A stretch of DNA of 64,000 nt from Haloimpatiens massiliensis (lineage in GTDB: Bacteria > Bacillota > Clostridia > Clostridiales > Clostridiaceae): the NCBI RefSeq assembly GCF_900184255.1, contig NZ_LT854640.1, positions 478,019 to 542,018 on the forward strand. Direction: 5' to 3'. The translations under genes were made by a program, and so were the position numbers. Position 1 is the first letter of the stretch. Each line of letters opens with the position of its first letter. This document shows positions 16,585 through 26,431 of the stretch, one piece after another. Below the pieces are notes generated by a model. That model was not told the DNA's origin and searched no databases. It was given only the letters and a program-made list of their open reading frames with translations.

Positions 16585-17289
16585 ATGATTAAAATACTTT
16601 GGTATACGTATTTTGTAATATATCTTTTATTTATTAGTATAATTGGAAAACTAAAATTATTTGTTTTGAGAAGAAAATCGCAGAAGTTAGCAGATGAATA
16701 TGCTTATTTAGCGATTAAAAAGGCATCCAAGCATATTTTAAAAATGTCTAAGACAGAAACACAGGTAATGGGATTGGATAATATACCATCGGAAACTTGT
16801 GTGTTTATGTGCAATCATCAAGCAATTTTTGATGGATTTCTTTTAATGGCAAATATAAATAGAGTCACAGGTTTTATAGCTAAAAAGGAAATAACTAAGT
16901 TGCCGCTTATAAGAAGTTGGTTAAGGTCAATTCATTCAGTTTTTATTGATAGAAGTAATGCTCGAGAAGGATTAAAAGCTTTAAACGAAGGAGTAGAAAA
17001 TTTAAAAAAAGGATATTCATTAATTATTTTTCCAGAAGGCACTAGGAGCTTAAGCTCTAAAATGGGAGAATTTAAAAAAGGAAGCATGAAACTGCCTATT
17101 AAGGCAGGTGTACCTATTGTACCTATTACTATTGATGGTACATATAATGTTTTAGAAGTGGGAAATAAGGTGAGAGGCAATAAAGTGAAAATGATTATTC
17201 ATGAACCTATATATTTAGAAAATTTATCTTCACAAGATAAAAAGGATTTATCACAAAGAATTCACGATATAATAGAAAAAGCACTTTAG
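16585..17289 (+). CDS. plsC: 1-acyl-sn-glycerol-3-phosphate acyltransferase
   Basis: A 234-residue membrane-associated acyltransferase that converts lysophosphatidic acid to phosphatidic acid in phospholipid synthesis. The N-terminal hydrophobic segment (about 4-22) is followed by the catalytic HX4D motif NHQAIFD (His78, Asp83), the substrate-binding block FPEGTRS (about 147-153), and a later VPIVPITIDGT motif. AAGGAG precedes the ATG. It is a single gene; a family B repeat begins at its stop codon. Confidence 0.9.
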   Translation: MIKILWYTYFVIYLLFISIIGKLKLFVLRRKSQKLADEYAYLAIKKASKHILKMSKTETQVMGLDNIPSETCVFMCNHQAIFDGFLLMANINRVTGFIAKKEITKLPLIRSWLRSIHSVFIDRSNAREGLKALNEGVENLKKGYSLIIFPEGTRSLSSKMGEFKKGSMKLPIKAGVPIVPITIDGTYNVLEVGNKVRGNKVKMIIHEPIYLENLSSQDKKDLSQRIHDIIEKAL

Positions 17290-17448
17290 GTACATGAAAA
17301 TAAATAACAAGTCAAAGATGCTGGTATATTTTGTGTCAGACAAGGAAGCAGGTTCCGCCGCTAGTAAACCTATCGGTGGGTTCTGCTGACGCAGTATGAC
17401 GCAAAATAGACTAGCATACTGACTTGTTATTTATTTGAATGTGCCTTA
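17289..17448 (-). repeat. Repeat family B, copy 1
   Basis: A 160-bp long palindrome. TAACAAGTCA near one end and TGACTTGTTA near the other are perfect complements, and the centre holds GC-rich GCAGGTTCCGCCGC and GGTGGGTTCTGC. Compared with copies at 25606-25768 and 47567-47733 it lies in the opposite orientation. It is intergenic, noncoding and MITE-like; it may also act as a terminator for plsC. Confidence 0.85.
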
Positions 17449-17464
17449 GGATATAAATATCATT

Positions 17465-17494
17465 AAAGGCTGTTGGTAAATACCAACAGCCTTT
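17465..17494 (-). terminator. Terminator-like hairpin downstream of the 79-aa gene
   Basis: AAAGGCTGTTGGTA and TACCAACAGCCTTT are perfect 14-base arms around a 2-base loop, just after the stop codon of the minus-strand gene. The following T run is short. Confidence 0.7.
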
Positions 17495-17497
17495 AAA

Positions 17498-17737
17498 TTA
17501 TTCGTTAGTTTTTTCTTCTTCAAAATTTTCAGTTTCAGTACTTTCTTCCTCATTTTTATTTTCTTCTTCTGTAGATTCTAGGGTATCTTCACATTCTTCG
17601 CATCCCGGACATTCTTCACAAGATTCTGATTGAGAATTATTATTTTTATTAACTAATTTAGCAATAGCGAATGCACCAGCTGAAAGAATAGCTAGAGCAC
17701 CTAATGTTTTGGCGATACCACTTCTTTTTTTAGCCAT
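17498..17737 (-). CDS. Small membrane protein with acidic Cys-containing tail
   Basis: A 79-residue protein with a basic N terminus (MAKKRSG), one membrane segment (about 9-27, TLGALAILSAGAFAIAKLV), then a very acidic tail with four cysteines in CEECPGCEEC and many Glu and Thr residues. The Cys cluster could bind a metal. AGGAGG lies 9 bases before the ATG. The family is not recognised; the topology suggests a small membrane-tethered protein. Confidence 0.7.
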   Translation of the reverse strand: MAKKRSGIAKTLGALAILSAGAFAIAKLVNKNNNSQSESCEECPGCEECEDTLESTEEENKNEEESTETENFEEEKTNE

Positions 17738-17952
17738 ATAAAGACCTCCTTTTAAAACAAACTATGTATTAAATTTAATTATACTATATTTTGAAAATGT
17801 TTTGAATATATATTACAAATTAAATGATAATATTTATTAATTGTACATATATTTTTTTAATAAAGTAATATTTAAACATAGATATTTTTAAATATTACGT
17901 TTACACTGATGAAAAATAGTTTACTTAAGCAGACTTTATTTTTCAGCTATTG

Positions 17953-18996
17953 CTAAAGAACTTTTTTAAGATTTTCATCAAATGGAGGATAGATAATGCC
18001 TTTTTCAGTAACTATGGCGGTAATGTTTTGATGAGGTGTTACATCAAAAGAAGGATTATATATTTTAACATCTTTTGGGGCTGTCCACACACCAAATCTA
18101 CAGGTTACCTCTTCAGGGTCTCTTTCTTCAATTGGAATATCTTCTCCACAAGGAGTGTTTAAATCTATACTAGGGGTAGGTGCGGCTATATACATAGGAA
18201 TATCAAAATATTTAGCTAAAATAGATACTCCGAAGGTACCTATTTTGTTGGCGGTATCTCCGTTTGCAGCTATTCTGTCGCAGCCAACGATAACTGCATC
18301 TATTTTTCCTTGACTCATAACCACAGCAGCCATATTGTCTGTTATGGTTGTCACATCTATACCAGCCATTTGAAGCTCTAAAGCAGTTAAAGTGGAGCCT
18401 TGAAGTCGTGGTCTAGTTTCATCTGAATATACTTTGAAATTCCACCCCTTTTCTTTTGCTAAATACATAGGAGCTGTTGCAGTACCATATTTAGACGTGG
18501 CAAGTTGACCAGCATTGCAGTGAGTTAAAATACCATCTCCATTTTTTAAAAGAGTCAATAGATTTTCACCTATTTTTCTGCAAATTTCTATATCTTCTTT
18601 GTGTATATTTTTTGCTTCATCTTTTAGGATGGATTTTATTTTACTAACAGGTTTATCTTTAGATTCCATAGCTTTATCTAACATCCTATTTAAAGCCCAG
18701 GATAAGTTTACAGCAGTAGGTCTACTAGAATTTATATATTTGCACTTTTCTTTCATAATATTAAAAAAAACTTTAAAATTGTTTTCAGGTATATCTTTTA
18801 TAGAGAGATATATACCATAAGCTGCCGTAACACCTATAGCAGGAGCACCTCTAACTACCATATCTTTTATGGCATCATATATACCATCTCCACTTTTATA
18901 TACTATGTAGTTAATGGTGTTTGGAAGAGTTCTTTGGTCTAAAAGACAAAGTTCATCCTTTTCGTCGTCCCATGTTAGGGAAATTAGTTCTGACAT
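17953..18996 (-). CDS. mtnA: S-methyl-5-thioribose-1-phosphate isomerase
   Basis: A 347-residue MtnA, converting 5-methylthioribose-1-phosphate to 5-methylthioribulose-1-phosphate; related enzymes also act on 5-deoxyribose-1-phosphate. Diagnostic blocks are VVRGAPAIGVTAAYG, LTHCNAGQLAT with the catalytic Cys, and CDRIAANGDTANKIGT with the catalytic Asp. It stands alone here, without the later enzymes of the methionine salvage pathway, so a partial or 5-deoxyribose salvage role is possible. The ribosome site AAGGAAAGGGG lies before the ATG. Confidence 0.95.
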   Translation of the reverse strand: MSELISLTWDDEKDELCLLDQRTLPNTINYIVYKSGDGIYDAIKDMVVRGAPAIGVTAAYGIYLSIKDIPENNFKVFFNIMKEKCKYINSSRPTAVNLSWALNRMLDKAMESKDKPVSKIKSILKDEAKNIHKEDIEICRKIGENLLTLLKNGDGILTHCNAGQLATSKYGTATAPMYLAKEKGWNFKVYSDETRPRLQGSTLTALELQMAGIDVTTITDNMAAVVMSQGKIDAVIVGCDRIAANGDTANKIGTFGVSILAKYFDIPMYIAAPTPSIDLNTPCGEDIPIEERDPEEVTCRFGVWTAPKDVKIYNPSFDVTPHQNITAIVTEKGIIYPPFDENLKKVL

Positions 18997-19167
18997 ATAA
19001 AAATACCCCTTTCCTTATATAAATACTATATATAGAAATTCAACAAAGGAAGGTTTAATCCTTTAATCATAAAAATGTATTTAAATTATATTGATATAAT
19101 GGATATTATCTATAAGTTAAATTGCAAAGAAATACATAGAGGTGAGAATTACGATACGTTAATTGTA

Positions 19168-19201
19168 TTAGGCACATTCAAATAAATAATAAGTTAGTAT
19201 A
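19168..19201 (+). repeat. Half copy of repeat family B (left end)
   Basis: TTAGGCACATTCAAATAAAT followed by AATAAGTTAGTAT matches the first 34 bases of the copies at 25606 and 47567, after which similarity stops. Confidence 0.6.
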
Positions 19202-19256
19202 TATTTAATTATATTATCATAAAATAGCATAAGGACCAATTAAAAGAGAGGAATAT

Positions 19257-19844
19257 ATGAGGAAATTAATAGATTACTACATAGATATGGATGAGAAGGC
19301 AGAAGCGATTTTAAAAAAAGGGCAGTACTTAGGAAAGGGGCATAATGGCATAGTTTATTTGCTACCTGATAATAAAATTATGAAGATTTTTATGGAAAAT
19401 AAGGTGTGTTTAGAGGAGTACGATATATTTAAGAATGTAGCTACTAGTAAATACTTTCCAAAGACATATAAGCATGGGGACTACTATATAATAAGAGATT
19501 ATATAGGTGGAGAGAGGCTAGATTATTATATAATAAGAGAAGGTATTGATAAAAAAATATCTATTAATTTAGTAAAATTAATAAAAGAATTTAAGAGACT
19601 TAATTTTAAAAGACTTGATATAAGGTGTAAGGATATTTATGTTCAAGAGAATAAGTCTTTAATGGTGATAGACCCTAAAAATAGTTATAGCAAAGAGGTT
19701 ATTTACCCCAGACATTTAATGAAAGGATTAAATAAAATAGGTGCTTTAGAGGAATTCTTAAAAGTGGTAAAGGAAGAGGAAAGAGAATATTATAACTTAT
19801 GGAATTTTAGAATTAAAAGATATTTAGATAAGAATATTAAGTAA
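19257..19844 (+). CDS. Atypical protein kinase-like protein
   Basis: A 195-residue short kinase fold. A glycine-rich loop LGKGHNGIVYLL (about 27-38) is followed by the ATP-binding Lys in NKIMKIF, and the C lobe carries RLDIRCKDIYV and VIDPKNSY, positioned like the catalytic and metal loops. The catalytic loop keeps Asp but lacks the usual His and Asn, and DFG is replaced by DPK. It could be a small-molecule or protein kinase, or a pseudokinase. AGAGAGG precedes the ATG. Confidence 0.65.
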   Translation: MRKLIDYYIDMDEKAEAILKKGQYLGKGHNGIVYLLPDNKIMKIFMENKVCLEEYDIFKNVATSKYFPKTYKHGDYYIIRDYIGGERLDYYIIREGIDKKISINLVKLIKEFKRLNFKRLDIRCKDIYVQENKSLMVIDPKNSYSKEVIYPRHLMKGLNKIGALEEFLKVVKEEEREYYNLWNFRIKRYLDKNIK

Positions 19845-19862
19845 TTATTTAATTAAATAACA

Positions 19863-19900
19863 GGCTCCCAGTGTCCAATGTAATATTAGCTCTGGGAGCC
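19863..19900. terminator. Hairpin between convergent genes
   Basis: GGCTCCCAG (19863-19871) and CTGGGAGCC (19892-19900) are perfect arms. It lies between the kinase-like gene and the CBS gene. The T runs are weak, so termination is only likely. Confidence 0.55.
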
Positions 19901-19912
19901 TTAGGATTTAAA

Positions 19913-20323
19913 TTAGTTATTTTTATAAATCATGTTTTGGCAATAATTTATTATATCACTTCTCTTTATAATGCCAATGAATATTCCTTGATCATCTACC
20001 ACTGGAACAAAATTTTGATCTTTAGCTAGACTTATTAAACTACTTATGTCTGAGTTTATTGATACTGCTTTGTTCTTTACACGTCTTGAAATGTCTTTTA
20101 CAAAAATATCATTTGTTTTGTTAAAATCCAAGGTGTTTAAGCTTTTTATTTTCCATAGGAGATCACCTTCAGTTAAAGTTCCTACATACCTTCCATTATC
20201 ATCTATAAGAGGAACTGCAGTGTAACGGTGAAACTCCATTTTTTCTAAAGCTTGCCTCATGGTAGAATTTATATTTAAAAAAACAACATCCGTCTTTGGT
20301 GTAAGAAAAAAAGCTACATTCAT
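19913..20323 (-). CDS. CBS-domain pair protein
   Basis: A 136-residue stand-alone Bateman module: two CBS motifs (about 8-60 and 75-130), each with the hydrophobic-Pro-Val pattern (TAVPLIDDNGRYVGTLTEGDL and FVPVVDDQGIFIGIIKRSDI). CBS pairs bind adenosyl nucleotides and regulate partner proteins. With no enzyme domain attached, the partner is unknown. AAGGACGG lies upstream of the ATG. Confidence 0.88.
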   Translation of the reverse strand: MNVAFFLTPKTDVVFLNINSTMRQALEKMEFHRYTAVPLIDDNGRYVGTLTEGDLLWKIKSLNTLDFNKTNDIFVKDISRRVKNKAVSINSDISSLISLAKDQNFVPVVDDQGIFIGIIKRSDIINYCQNMIYKNN

Positions 20324-20468
20324 ATGAATAACCGTCCTTTGATATATATTTTATAAATAACTTATAACTCTATTATAATATTAACTTACTTTTTTATCAT
20401 TAATATTTTGTTAATAAAATATAAAACTTGCGGAAAAAAACATAAATTAATAAAATAGTGTTATTTCT

Positions 20469-20497
20469 TTGACAGCTTTTAATTTAAAGTTTATACT
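20469..20497 (+). promoter_or_regulatory. Sigma-A promoter of parE-parC
   Basis: A perfect -35 TTGACA (20469-20474) and a -10 TATACT (20492-20497) are separated by 17 bases. The leader to the GTG start is about 178 bases and holds a CTAGACATATGTGCCTAG palindrome-like segment, but no other gene. Confidence 0.8.
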
Positions 20498-20681
20498 ATA
20501 GTATATGAAAATAAATGTAAATTATAGGGAAAAACTAGACATATGTGCCTAGAAGGTGAGCTTGTGTGGGATGTGATATATAAAATACTTGCATTTATGG
20601 TGTAAACTAAGTTAATATAAATATATAGTTCGATTAAGAACGCATGTTTGTGAAACGCTTTTAGATTGGAGGCAGCATAGT

Positions 20682-22637
20682 GTGATTAGTAATAAAATAG
20701 ATAATAAAATAAATTATGATGTTACAGATTTAACCTCATTAGAAAAACTAGAACCTGTTAGGATTAGACCAGGTATGTATATAGGTTCTACGGGATCTAG
20801 AGGACTTCATCATTGTCTTTGGGAGATATTAGATAATGCTATAGATGAAATAACTAATGGCTTTGGAGATACGGCAGAAGTAATTTTAAATAAAGATGGT
20901 AGTATTACTGTAAGAGATAACGGTAGAGGAATTCCTACAGGTATTCATCCAATTAAGAAAAAATCTGGTGTGGAAATGGTTTTTACAGAACTACATACTG
21001 GTGGAAAATTTAATAATAAGAATTATAAAACATCAGGAGGACTTCATGGAGTTGGTTCATCTGTGGTGAATGCACTTTCAAAATGGATGGAGGTAGAGGT
21101 TTTTCAGGGTGGAAAAATACATAGACAAAGGTTCGAATATGCTTATGATAAAGAATTAAAAAAGGATATGCCAGGAACAGCAGTAACTCCACTTATGGAG
21201 GTAGGAGAAACTAAGGAAACTGGAACGAAAGTTACTTTTTTACCGGATAAAAAGGTGTTTTCTACCACTGAATTTAAGTCAGAAATAATAGATGAAAGAC
21301 TTCAAGAACTAGCTTTTCAAAATAAGGGAATAAGGCTTGTTTTAAAAGATAGAAGAGGAGAAAATGAGACTTCAAAAGAATATCATTCTGAAAGAGGTCT
21401 TTTAGATTTTATGGATTATTTAAATGAAAGCAAAACTATAATCCATAAAGAACCTATATTGTTTGAAGATGAAAAAAAAATAGGGGAAAATAATGTGTAT
21501 GCAGAGGTATGTATACAATTTACAGACTCTACTACAGAATATATAGCAAGCTATGTAAATAATATACCTACTACGGAGGCAGGTACTCATGAAACTGGAT
21601 TTAAGACAGGCATGACTCGTGCTTTTAAAGATATGGCTAAAAAATTAAATCTTATGAAGGAAAAAGATGATTTTGAGGGAAATGATTTAAGAGAAGGGCT
21701 TACAGCCATATTAAAGGTAAAAATAACCAATCCTATATTTGAAGGACAGACTAAAACTAAACTGGGCAATAATGAAGCTTATACTGCGCTAAATGATTTA
21801 AGCTATAATTGTTTATGTACTTGGATAGAAGATAATAAAGAAATGGCAGCAAGTATAATAAATAATGCTGTGGCTGCTGCAACTAGAAGGGAAAAAATCA
21901 AGAAGATAAATGAAGCAGAAAAGAAAAAGGTAGGAAAGGGCACAGCTCCTTTAGCTGGAAAGGTAGCTGTTTGTACTATGAGAAACATTGACTCTAGAGA
22001 ATTCATAATTGTGGAGGGAGATTCAGCTGGTGGCAGTGCCAAGATGGCTAGAGACAGAAGATTTCAAACCATAATGCCTTCTAAAGGTAAGATTATGAAC
22101 ACAGAAAAGCAAAAATTAGAAAATGTACTTGCCAGTGAGGAACTTAAAATTTTTAATACAGCTATAGGAACTGGTGTTTTAGATAATTATCAAGAGAAAG
22201 ATCTTAAATACGATAAAATTATAATATTAAGTGATGCAGATGTGGATGGATATCATATAAGAACTCTTTGGATGACTTATATTTATAGATATATGAGGCC
22301 TCTTATAGCCAATGGACATTTATATATAGCTCTTCCACCTCTTTACAAGGTATATAAAAATGGCAAAGGTGGCGGCTTGGAAAAATATGCTTACAGCGAT
22401 GAAAATTTAGAAGAGGCAAAGAAAATTATAGGTAGAGGAGCAAATATTCAAAGATATAAGGGACTTGGAGAAATGAATCCTGATCAGCTTTGGGACACTA
22501 CATTAAATCCTGAAACTAGAATTCTTCAAAGGGTCACTATTGATGATGCAGCAAAGGCAGAAAGAATGGTTTCTCTTTTAATGGGTGAAGTGGTAGAACC
22601 ACGAAGAAATTATATGTATAAGCACGGAAAATTTTAA
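20682..22637 (+). CDS. parE: DNA topoisomerase IV subunit B
   Basis: A 651-residue type IIA topoisomerase ATPase subunit. The GHKL ATPase motifs are EILDNAIDE, DNGRGIPTGIH and GGLHGVGSSVVNALS; the transducer follows; the TOPRIM domain carries EGDSAGGSA and DADVDGYHIR with the metal-binding acids. Because parC follows after 45 bases, and clostridia usually keep gyrBA near the origin, topoisomerase IV (chromosome decatenation) is the better call. Start is GTG with GGAGG about 10 bases upstream, behind a consensus promoter. Confidence 0.93.
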   Translation: MISNKIDNKINYDVTDLTSLEKLEPVRIRPGMYIGSTGSRGLHHCLWEILDNAIDEITNGFGDTAEVILNKDGSITVRDNGRGIPTGIHPIKKKSGVEMVFTELHTGGKFNNKNYKTSGGLHGVGSSVVNALSKWMEVEVFQGGKIHRQRFEYAYDKELKKDMPGTAVTPLMEVGETKETGTKVTFLPDKKVFSTTEFKSEIIDERLQELAFQNKGIRLVLKDRRGENETSKEYHSERGLLDFMDYLNESKTIIHKEPILFEDEKKIGENNVYAEVCIQFTDSTTEYIASYVNNIPTTEAGTHETGFKTGMTRAFKDMAKKLNLMKEKDDFEGNDLREGLTAILKVKITNPIFEGQTKTKLGNNEAYTALNDLSYNCLCTWIEDNKEMAASIINNAVAAATRREKIKKINEAEKKKVGKGTAPLAGKVAVCTMRNIDSREFIIVEGDSAGGSAKMARDRRFQTIMPSKGKIMNTEKQKLENVLASEELKIFNTAIGTGVLDNYQEKDLKYDKIIILSDADVDGYHIRTLWMTYIYRYMRPLIANGHLYIALPPLYKVYKNGKGGGLEKYAYSDENLEEAKKIIGRGANIQRYKGLGEMNPDQLWDTTLNPETRILQRVTIDDAAKAERMVSLLMGEVVEPRRNYMYKHGKF

Positions 22638-22682
22638 AATTTTAATAAGATATTGTTATGGAATTTAGAAAGGAATGAGAAA

Positions 22683-25604
22683 ATGGCTAAAAAAGTTGAC
22701 ATACCTAAGGATAATAATATTATAGAAATACCTCTAGAAGATGCCATGCCTGAAAACTATTTGCCCTACGCAGTAGAAGTAGCTAAAGACAGGGCTCTTC
22801 CTGATGTAAGAGATGGATTTAAGCCAGTTCACAGAAGAATACTTTATGGTGCATATATGCTTAAGGCTTTTCCAGATAAGCCCTACTTTAAATCTGCAAG
22901 AATTGTAGGAGATATTCTCGGAAAATTTCATCCCCATGGAGATACTTCTGTATATGATGCTTTAGTTATATTAGCTCAAAGCTTTTCCACTAGATATCCT
23001 TTAATAGATGGACACGGTAACTGGGGAAGTATAGATGGTGATAGTGCCGCAGCTATGCGTTATACAGAGGCAAGGCTTACACCTATTGCTCTAGAAGCTT
23101 TAAGAGATATAGATAAAGATGTAGTAGATATGACTTACAACTATTCAGAAACAGAAAAGGAACCAAGGGTACTGCCAAGTAGATATCCAAACTTACTGGT
23201 AAATGGAACCTTTGGCATAGCAGTAGGACTATCTACAAATATACCACCTCATAATTTAAGTGAAGTAATAGATGGAACCATAGCATACATAGAAAATAAT
23301 GATATATCAGTAAAGGAACTTTTAAATTATATAAAGGGACCAGATTTGCCTACAGGTGGGGTTTTGATAGGTAAAAATTCCATATTGTCTAGCTATGAAA
23401 CTGGTGAGGGAAAAGTTACTTTACGTGCTAAAACATCTATAGAAAAATTGGAAAATGGAAGATGGGGCATAGTGATAAAAGAGTTCCCTTACAGGAAAAA
23501 TAAAGCCAAAATACTTCAAACTATTTCAGAGATGACAGCAGACAAAAAACACTCTAAGACATTAGAATCCATAACTGATATAAGAGATGAATCTGATAGA
23601 AATGGTATAAGAGCGGTTATTGAATTTAGAAAGTCTGTGGAAAAAGATATTGTAGAGAAAGTTTTAAAGTATTTATTTAAAAAGACAGATCTTCAATGTA
23701 ATATAAACTTCAATATGGTAGCTTTAGCTAATGGTAAGCCTGAAACCATGGGACTTAAAACTATCCTTAAATATTATGTAGACCACCAAAAGGAAGTTGT
23801 TACAAGAAGGACACTTAAAGAGTTAGAAGTAACAAAGAAGAGATTCCATATAGTAGAGGGATTTATAAAAGCTATAGATATAATGGATGAAATATTAAAG
23901 GTGATAAGAGCATCTAAGTCTAAAAAAGACTCTGAAAATAACCTTGTAAGCAAGCTTGGATTTACTCCAGAACAAGCGCAGGCTATAGTGGAACTTATGC
24001 TTTATAAACTCACAGGTCTAGAAATAAAGGTATTTCAAAAGGAGTACAGAGAATTAGAAAAGAAAATTAAAGCTTTGGAAAAAATACTATCCAGTGAAAA
24101 AGAGCTTTATAAAGTAATAAAAAAAGAACTTTTAGATGTAAAAAATATGTATGGTGATGAAAGAAGAACGGAAATAGTAAAAGATGATGATGAAGCTAAA
24201 ATAGAAATTGAAGAAATAATAATAGAAGAAGATAATATGATAACTATGTCTAATGAAGGATTTATAAAGAGAATTTCATCTAAATCCTATGTTAGAACTA
24301 ATTTGGGTGTAGAGGATATTGAGTATAGAGAAGGAGATTTTAATAAGTATTTTATAGAGTCTAATACGAAACATAGTTTGGTTGTGTTTACGGATAAAGG
24401 AAACATGTATCAAACAAAAGTTATAGAGCTTCCTGAGCTTAAATGGAAAGAAAAAGGTGAAAGATTAGATTCCATAATTAAAGGTTTAAATTTAGAAGAA
24501 GAAAGAATAGTAAATGTATACTCTATAGATGATTTTAATAGTGAAAAAGTTTTTATATTTTTAACAGACGAAGGAACTATGAAAAAGTCTTCTTTGGAAA
24601 GATTTAATACTAATTATTCAAAAATTTCAGCTCTTAAACTTAAGAATAGTGAAAAATTAGTAGATGTAAATTTAATGAATAGTGGAAGAAAAGAAGCATA
24701 TATTGAAATTTTAACGGAAAATGATTTGAAGTTTACATTAAAGGAGCCTAAACTAGAGGAAGGCGACAGAAATATAAAAGGAATCACTTTAGTAAATTTA
24801 GGTTCAAAGAATAGAATTAAATCTGTGAAATTTATAGAAGAGTATTCTCCTAAGAAATTATTTATTAAAATAAGTAAAACAGGAAATATTAAAGTTAGTG
24901 ATAAAGAAGTATCAGGAAGTGTTAGCTATAAATGGGATGATACTATTCTTGTGTTTGATAGTAAGGGATTTGTTCATCAGATACCTGGATATTTGCTAGA
25001 AAATATAAGCAGTGACAAATTTAATTTAAGTAATATATTAGATGAATTCAATAAAGAAAACATAGTGTTAAGTACATTGTCTATAAGAGATTTTAATGAA
25101 GAATTGGATTTGTATTTCTTTAGTAAAAATGGATATGTTAAGAAAACAGCTTTAAGTGAATTTAAAGGTAATTATATATCCACTGTATGTTATAAATTTA
25201 GAAATGAGGATGATTTACTCATAGATGTAGAAGCTTATAATTCATCAGATAAAAAAGATATAATTATAATAACAAAAAAGGCCATGAGTATAAGATTTTC
25301 AGCAGATTCTGTAAATTATATGGGTAAAATAGCCTCAGGGGTTACAGGTATAAGTTTAAGAGAAGATGATGAAGTAATATTTGGAGCACTTGTAGCCACA
25401 GATGTATCTAAGGAAAGTAGCAAATTTAATGAAATTGCTGTTTCATATACAAGCAATACGGAAAAAATTATATTAACTACTAATAAGAAAAATGTAGAGG
25501 AAGTATCTTTAGATGAAATAAAGCTTCAAAATAGAGCTGGCAGAGGAAAGAGTATTATGATGGTAGTTATGGATGAAATTTTAAGTGGTATTAAGATGAA
25601 GTAA
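22683..25604 (+). CDS. parC: DNA topoisomerase IV subunit A
   Basis: A 973-residue breakage-reunion subunit. The winged-helix/tower core starts ENYLPYAVEVAKDRALPDVRDG, the active-site Tyr127 is in AAAMRYTEARLT, and quinolone-region residues are HPHGDTSVYDA. A coiled-coil tower (about 360-490) precedes an unusually long C-terminal beta-pinwheel-like region (about 500-973). Typical ParC/GyrA are 750-880 residues, so the tail is long but matches the clostridial pattern. ATG 22683 follows AAAGGAATGAG; a TTG 30 bases upstream is rejected. It works with ParE to decatenate chromosomes. Confidence 0.93.
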   Translation: MAKKVDIPKDNNIIEIPLEDAMPENYLPYAVEVAKDRALPDVRDGFKPVHRRILYGAYMLKAFPDKPYFKSARIVGDILGKFHPHGDTSVYDALVILAQSFSTRYPLIDGHGNWGSIDGDSAAAMRYTEARLTPIALEALRDIDKDVVDMTYNYSETEKEPRVLPSRYPNLLVNGTFGIAVGLSTNIPPHNLSEVIDGTIAYIENNDISVKELLNYIKGPDLPTGGVLIGKNSILSSYETGEGKVTLRAKTSIEKLENGRWGIVIKEFPYRKNKAKILQTISEMTADKKHSKTLESITDIRDESDRNGIRAVIEFRKSVEKDIVEKVLKYLFKKTDLQCNINFNMVALANGKPETMGLKTILKYYVDHQKEVVTRRTLKELEVTKKRFHIVEGFIKAIDIMDEILKVIRASKSKKDSENNLVSKLGFTPEQAQAIVELMLYKLTGLEIKVFQKEYRELEKKIKALEKILSSEKELYKVIKKELLDVKNMYGDERRTEIVKDDDEAKIEIEEIIIEEDNMITMSNEGFIKRISSKSYVRTNLGVEDIEYREGDFNKYFIESNTKHSLVVFTDKGNMYQTKVIELPELKWKEKGERLDSIIKGLNLEEERIVNVYSIDDFNSEKVFIFLTDEGTMKKSSLERFNTNYSKISALKLKNSEKLVDVNLMNSGRKEAYIEILTENDLKFTLKEPKLEEGDRNIKGITLVNLGSKNRIKSVKFIEEYSPKKLFIKISKTGNIKVSDKEVSGSVSYKWDDTILVFDSKGFVHQIPGYLLENISSDKFNLSNILDEFNKENIVLSTLSIRDFNEELDLYFFSKNGYVKKTALSEFKGNYISTVCYKFRNEDDLLIDVEAYNSSDKKDIIIITKKAMSIRFSADSVNYMGKIASGVTGISLREDDEVIFGALVATDVSKESSKFNEIAVSYTSNTEKIILTTNKKNVEEVSLDEIKLQNRAGRGKSIMMVVMDEILSGIKMK

Positions 25605-25605
25605 T

Positions 25606-25768
25606 TAAGGCACATTCAAATAAATAACAAGTCAGTATGCTAGTGTATTTTGCGTCATACTGCGTCAGCAGAACCCACCGATAGTTCTACTAGCGGCGGA
25701 ACCTGCTTCCTTGTCTGACACAAAATATACCAGCATCTTTGACTTGTTATTTCTTTTCATGTACCTTA
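25606..25768 (+). repeat. Repeat family B, copy 2
   Basis: Starts TTAAGGCACATTCAAATAAA just after the parC stop codon and ends CATGTACCTTA. It has the complementary arms TAACAAGTCA and TGACTTGTTA and the same GC-rich core as the other copies. Confidence 0.85.
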
Positions 25769-25779
25769 TATAAAATTAA

Positions 25780-25822
25780 AAGCTTTGTAGAAAAACTTGT
25801 TTTTTTACAAGGCTTCTTATTT
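25780..25822 (+). terminator. Terminator downstream of parC and repeat B
   Basis: AAGCTTTGTA (25780-25789) pairs with TACAAGGCTT (25806-25815) with one G-U pair, followed by CTTATTTT. Confidence 0.6.
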
Positions 25823-25838
25823 TAATAAAGTAAAGTTA

Positions 25839-25980
25839 ATTACTCAACTTTGGCACATAAAGTTCAAGCTCTGCATTAGATTAATAAGGGTTTTTAATTT
25901 GAAATTTAGAATGTAAAATAGGAATTTGTAGAGTAGCTCTTACCTATTACCTACTACTTACCTGCAAATTTCAATTATAT
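25839..25980 (+). repeat. Repeat family C, copy 2
   Basis: About 142 bp matching 12162-12306 in the same order of blocks, with small indels (an extra CCTACT near the right end). Confidence 0.7.
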
Positions 25981-26002
25981 AAATTATTATTAATTGCATT
26001 TA

Positions 26003-26431
26003 TTATAATGTTTTAGTTTTAAAAACAAAAAATTTATTAACTAAAAAAGTTATAACGCCTACAGTCATGGAGGCAATTATTTTTGACATATTAAGCCAAA
26101 GCGAATTTGATAAATTAAACATATTGTTTGAATTTAAAATTATAAATAAAAGTGTATTAAATATGGCTGAAGTACCAAGAACACTGGCGTATTTAAAATA
26201 AGAACTTTTCTTAGCTTTAAAAGTAAATTTTTTATTTAGAAAGTAACCATTTATGGAATAAGCTATAAAAGATATTAATTCAAATATAAGAAGTATGAAC
26301 TTATTAGAGTATATACCTGTTATGTAGGTTAGAAAATTTAATATTGCCAAATTAATAAGTTCGTTGCTTCCTCCTATTAGTGCATAAGTTATGAATTGTA
26401 ATAAATTATTAAACGTTTTTTTAGTGTCCAT
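26003..26431 (-). CDS. GtrA-family membrane protein
   Basis: A 142-residue protein with four predicted membrane helices and the family start LLQFITYALIGGSNELINLAI. The later NKFFVF tail with basic residues is typical of GtrA/DPMS flippase-like proteins. These assist transfer of lipid-linked sugars across the membrane in teichoic acid or glycan decoration. No glycosyltransferase partner is adjacent. AAGGAG lies before the ATG. Confidence 0.85.
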   Translation of the reverse strand: MDTKKTFNNLLQFITYALIGGSNELINLAILNFLTYITGIYSNKFILLIFELISFIAYSINGYFLNKKFTFKAKKSSYFKYASVLGTSAIFNTLLFIILNSNNMFNLSNSLWLNMSKIIASMTVGVITFLVNKFFVFKTKTL

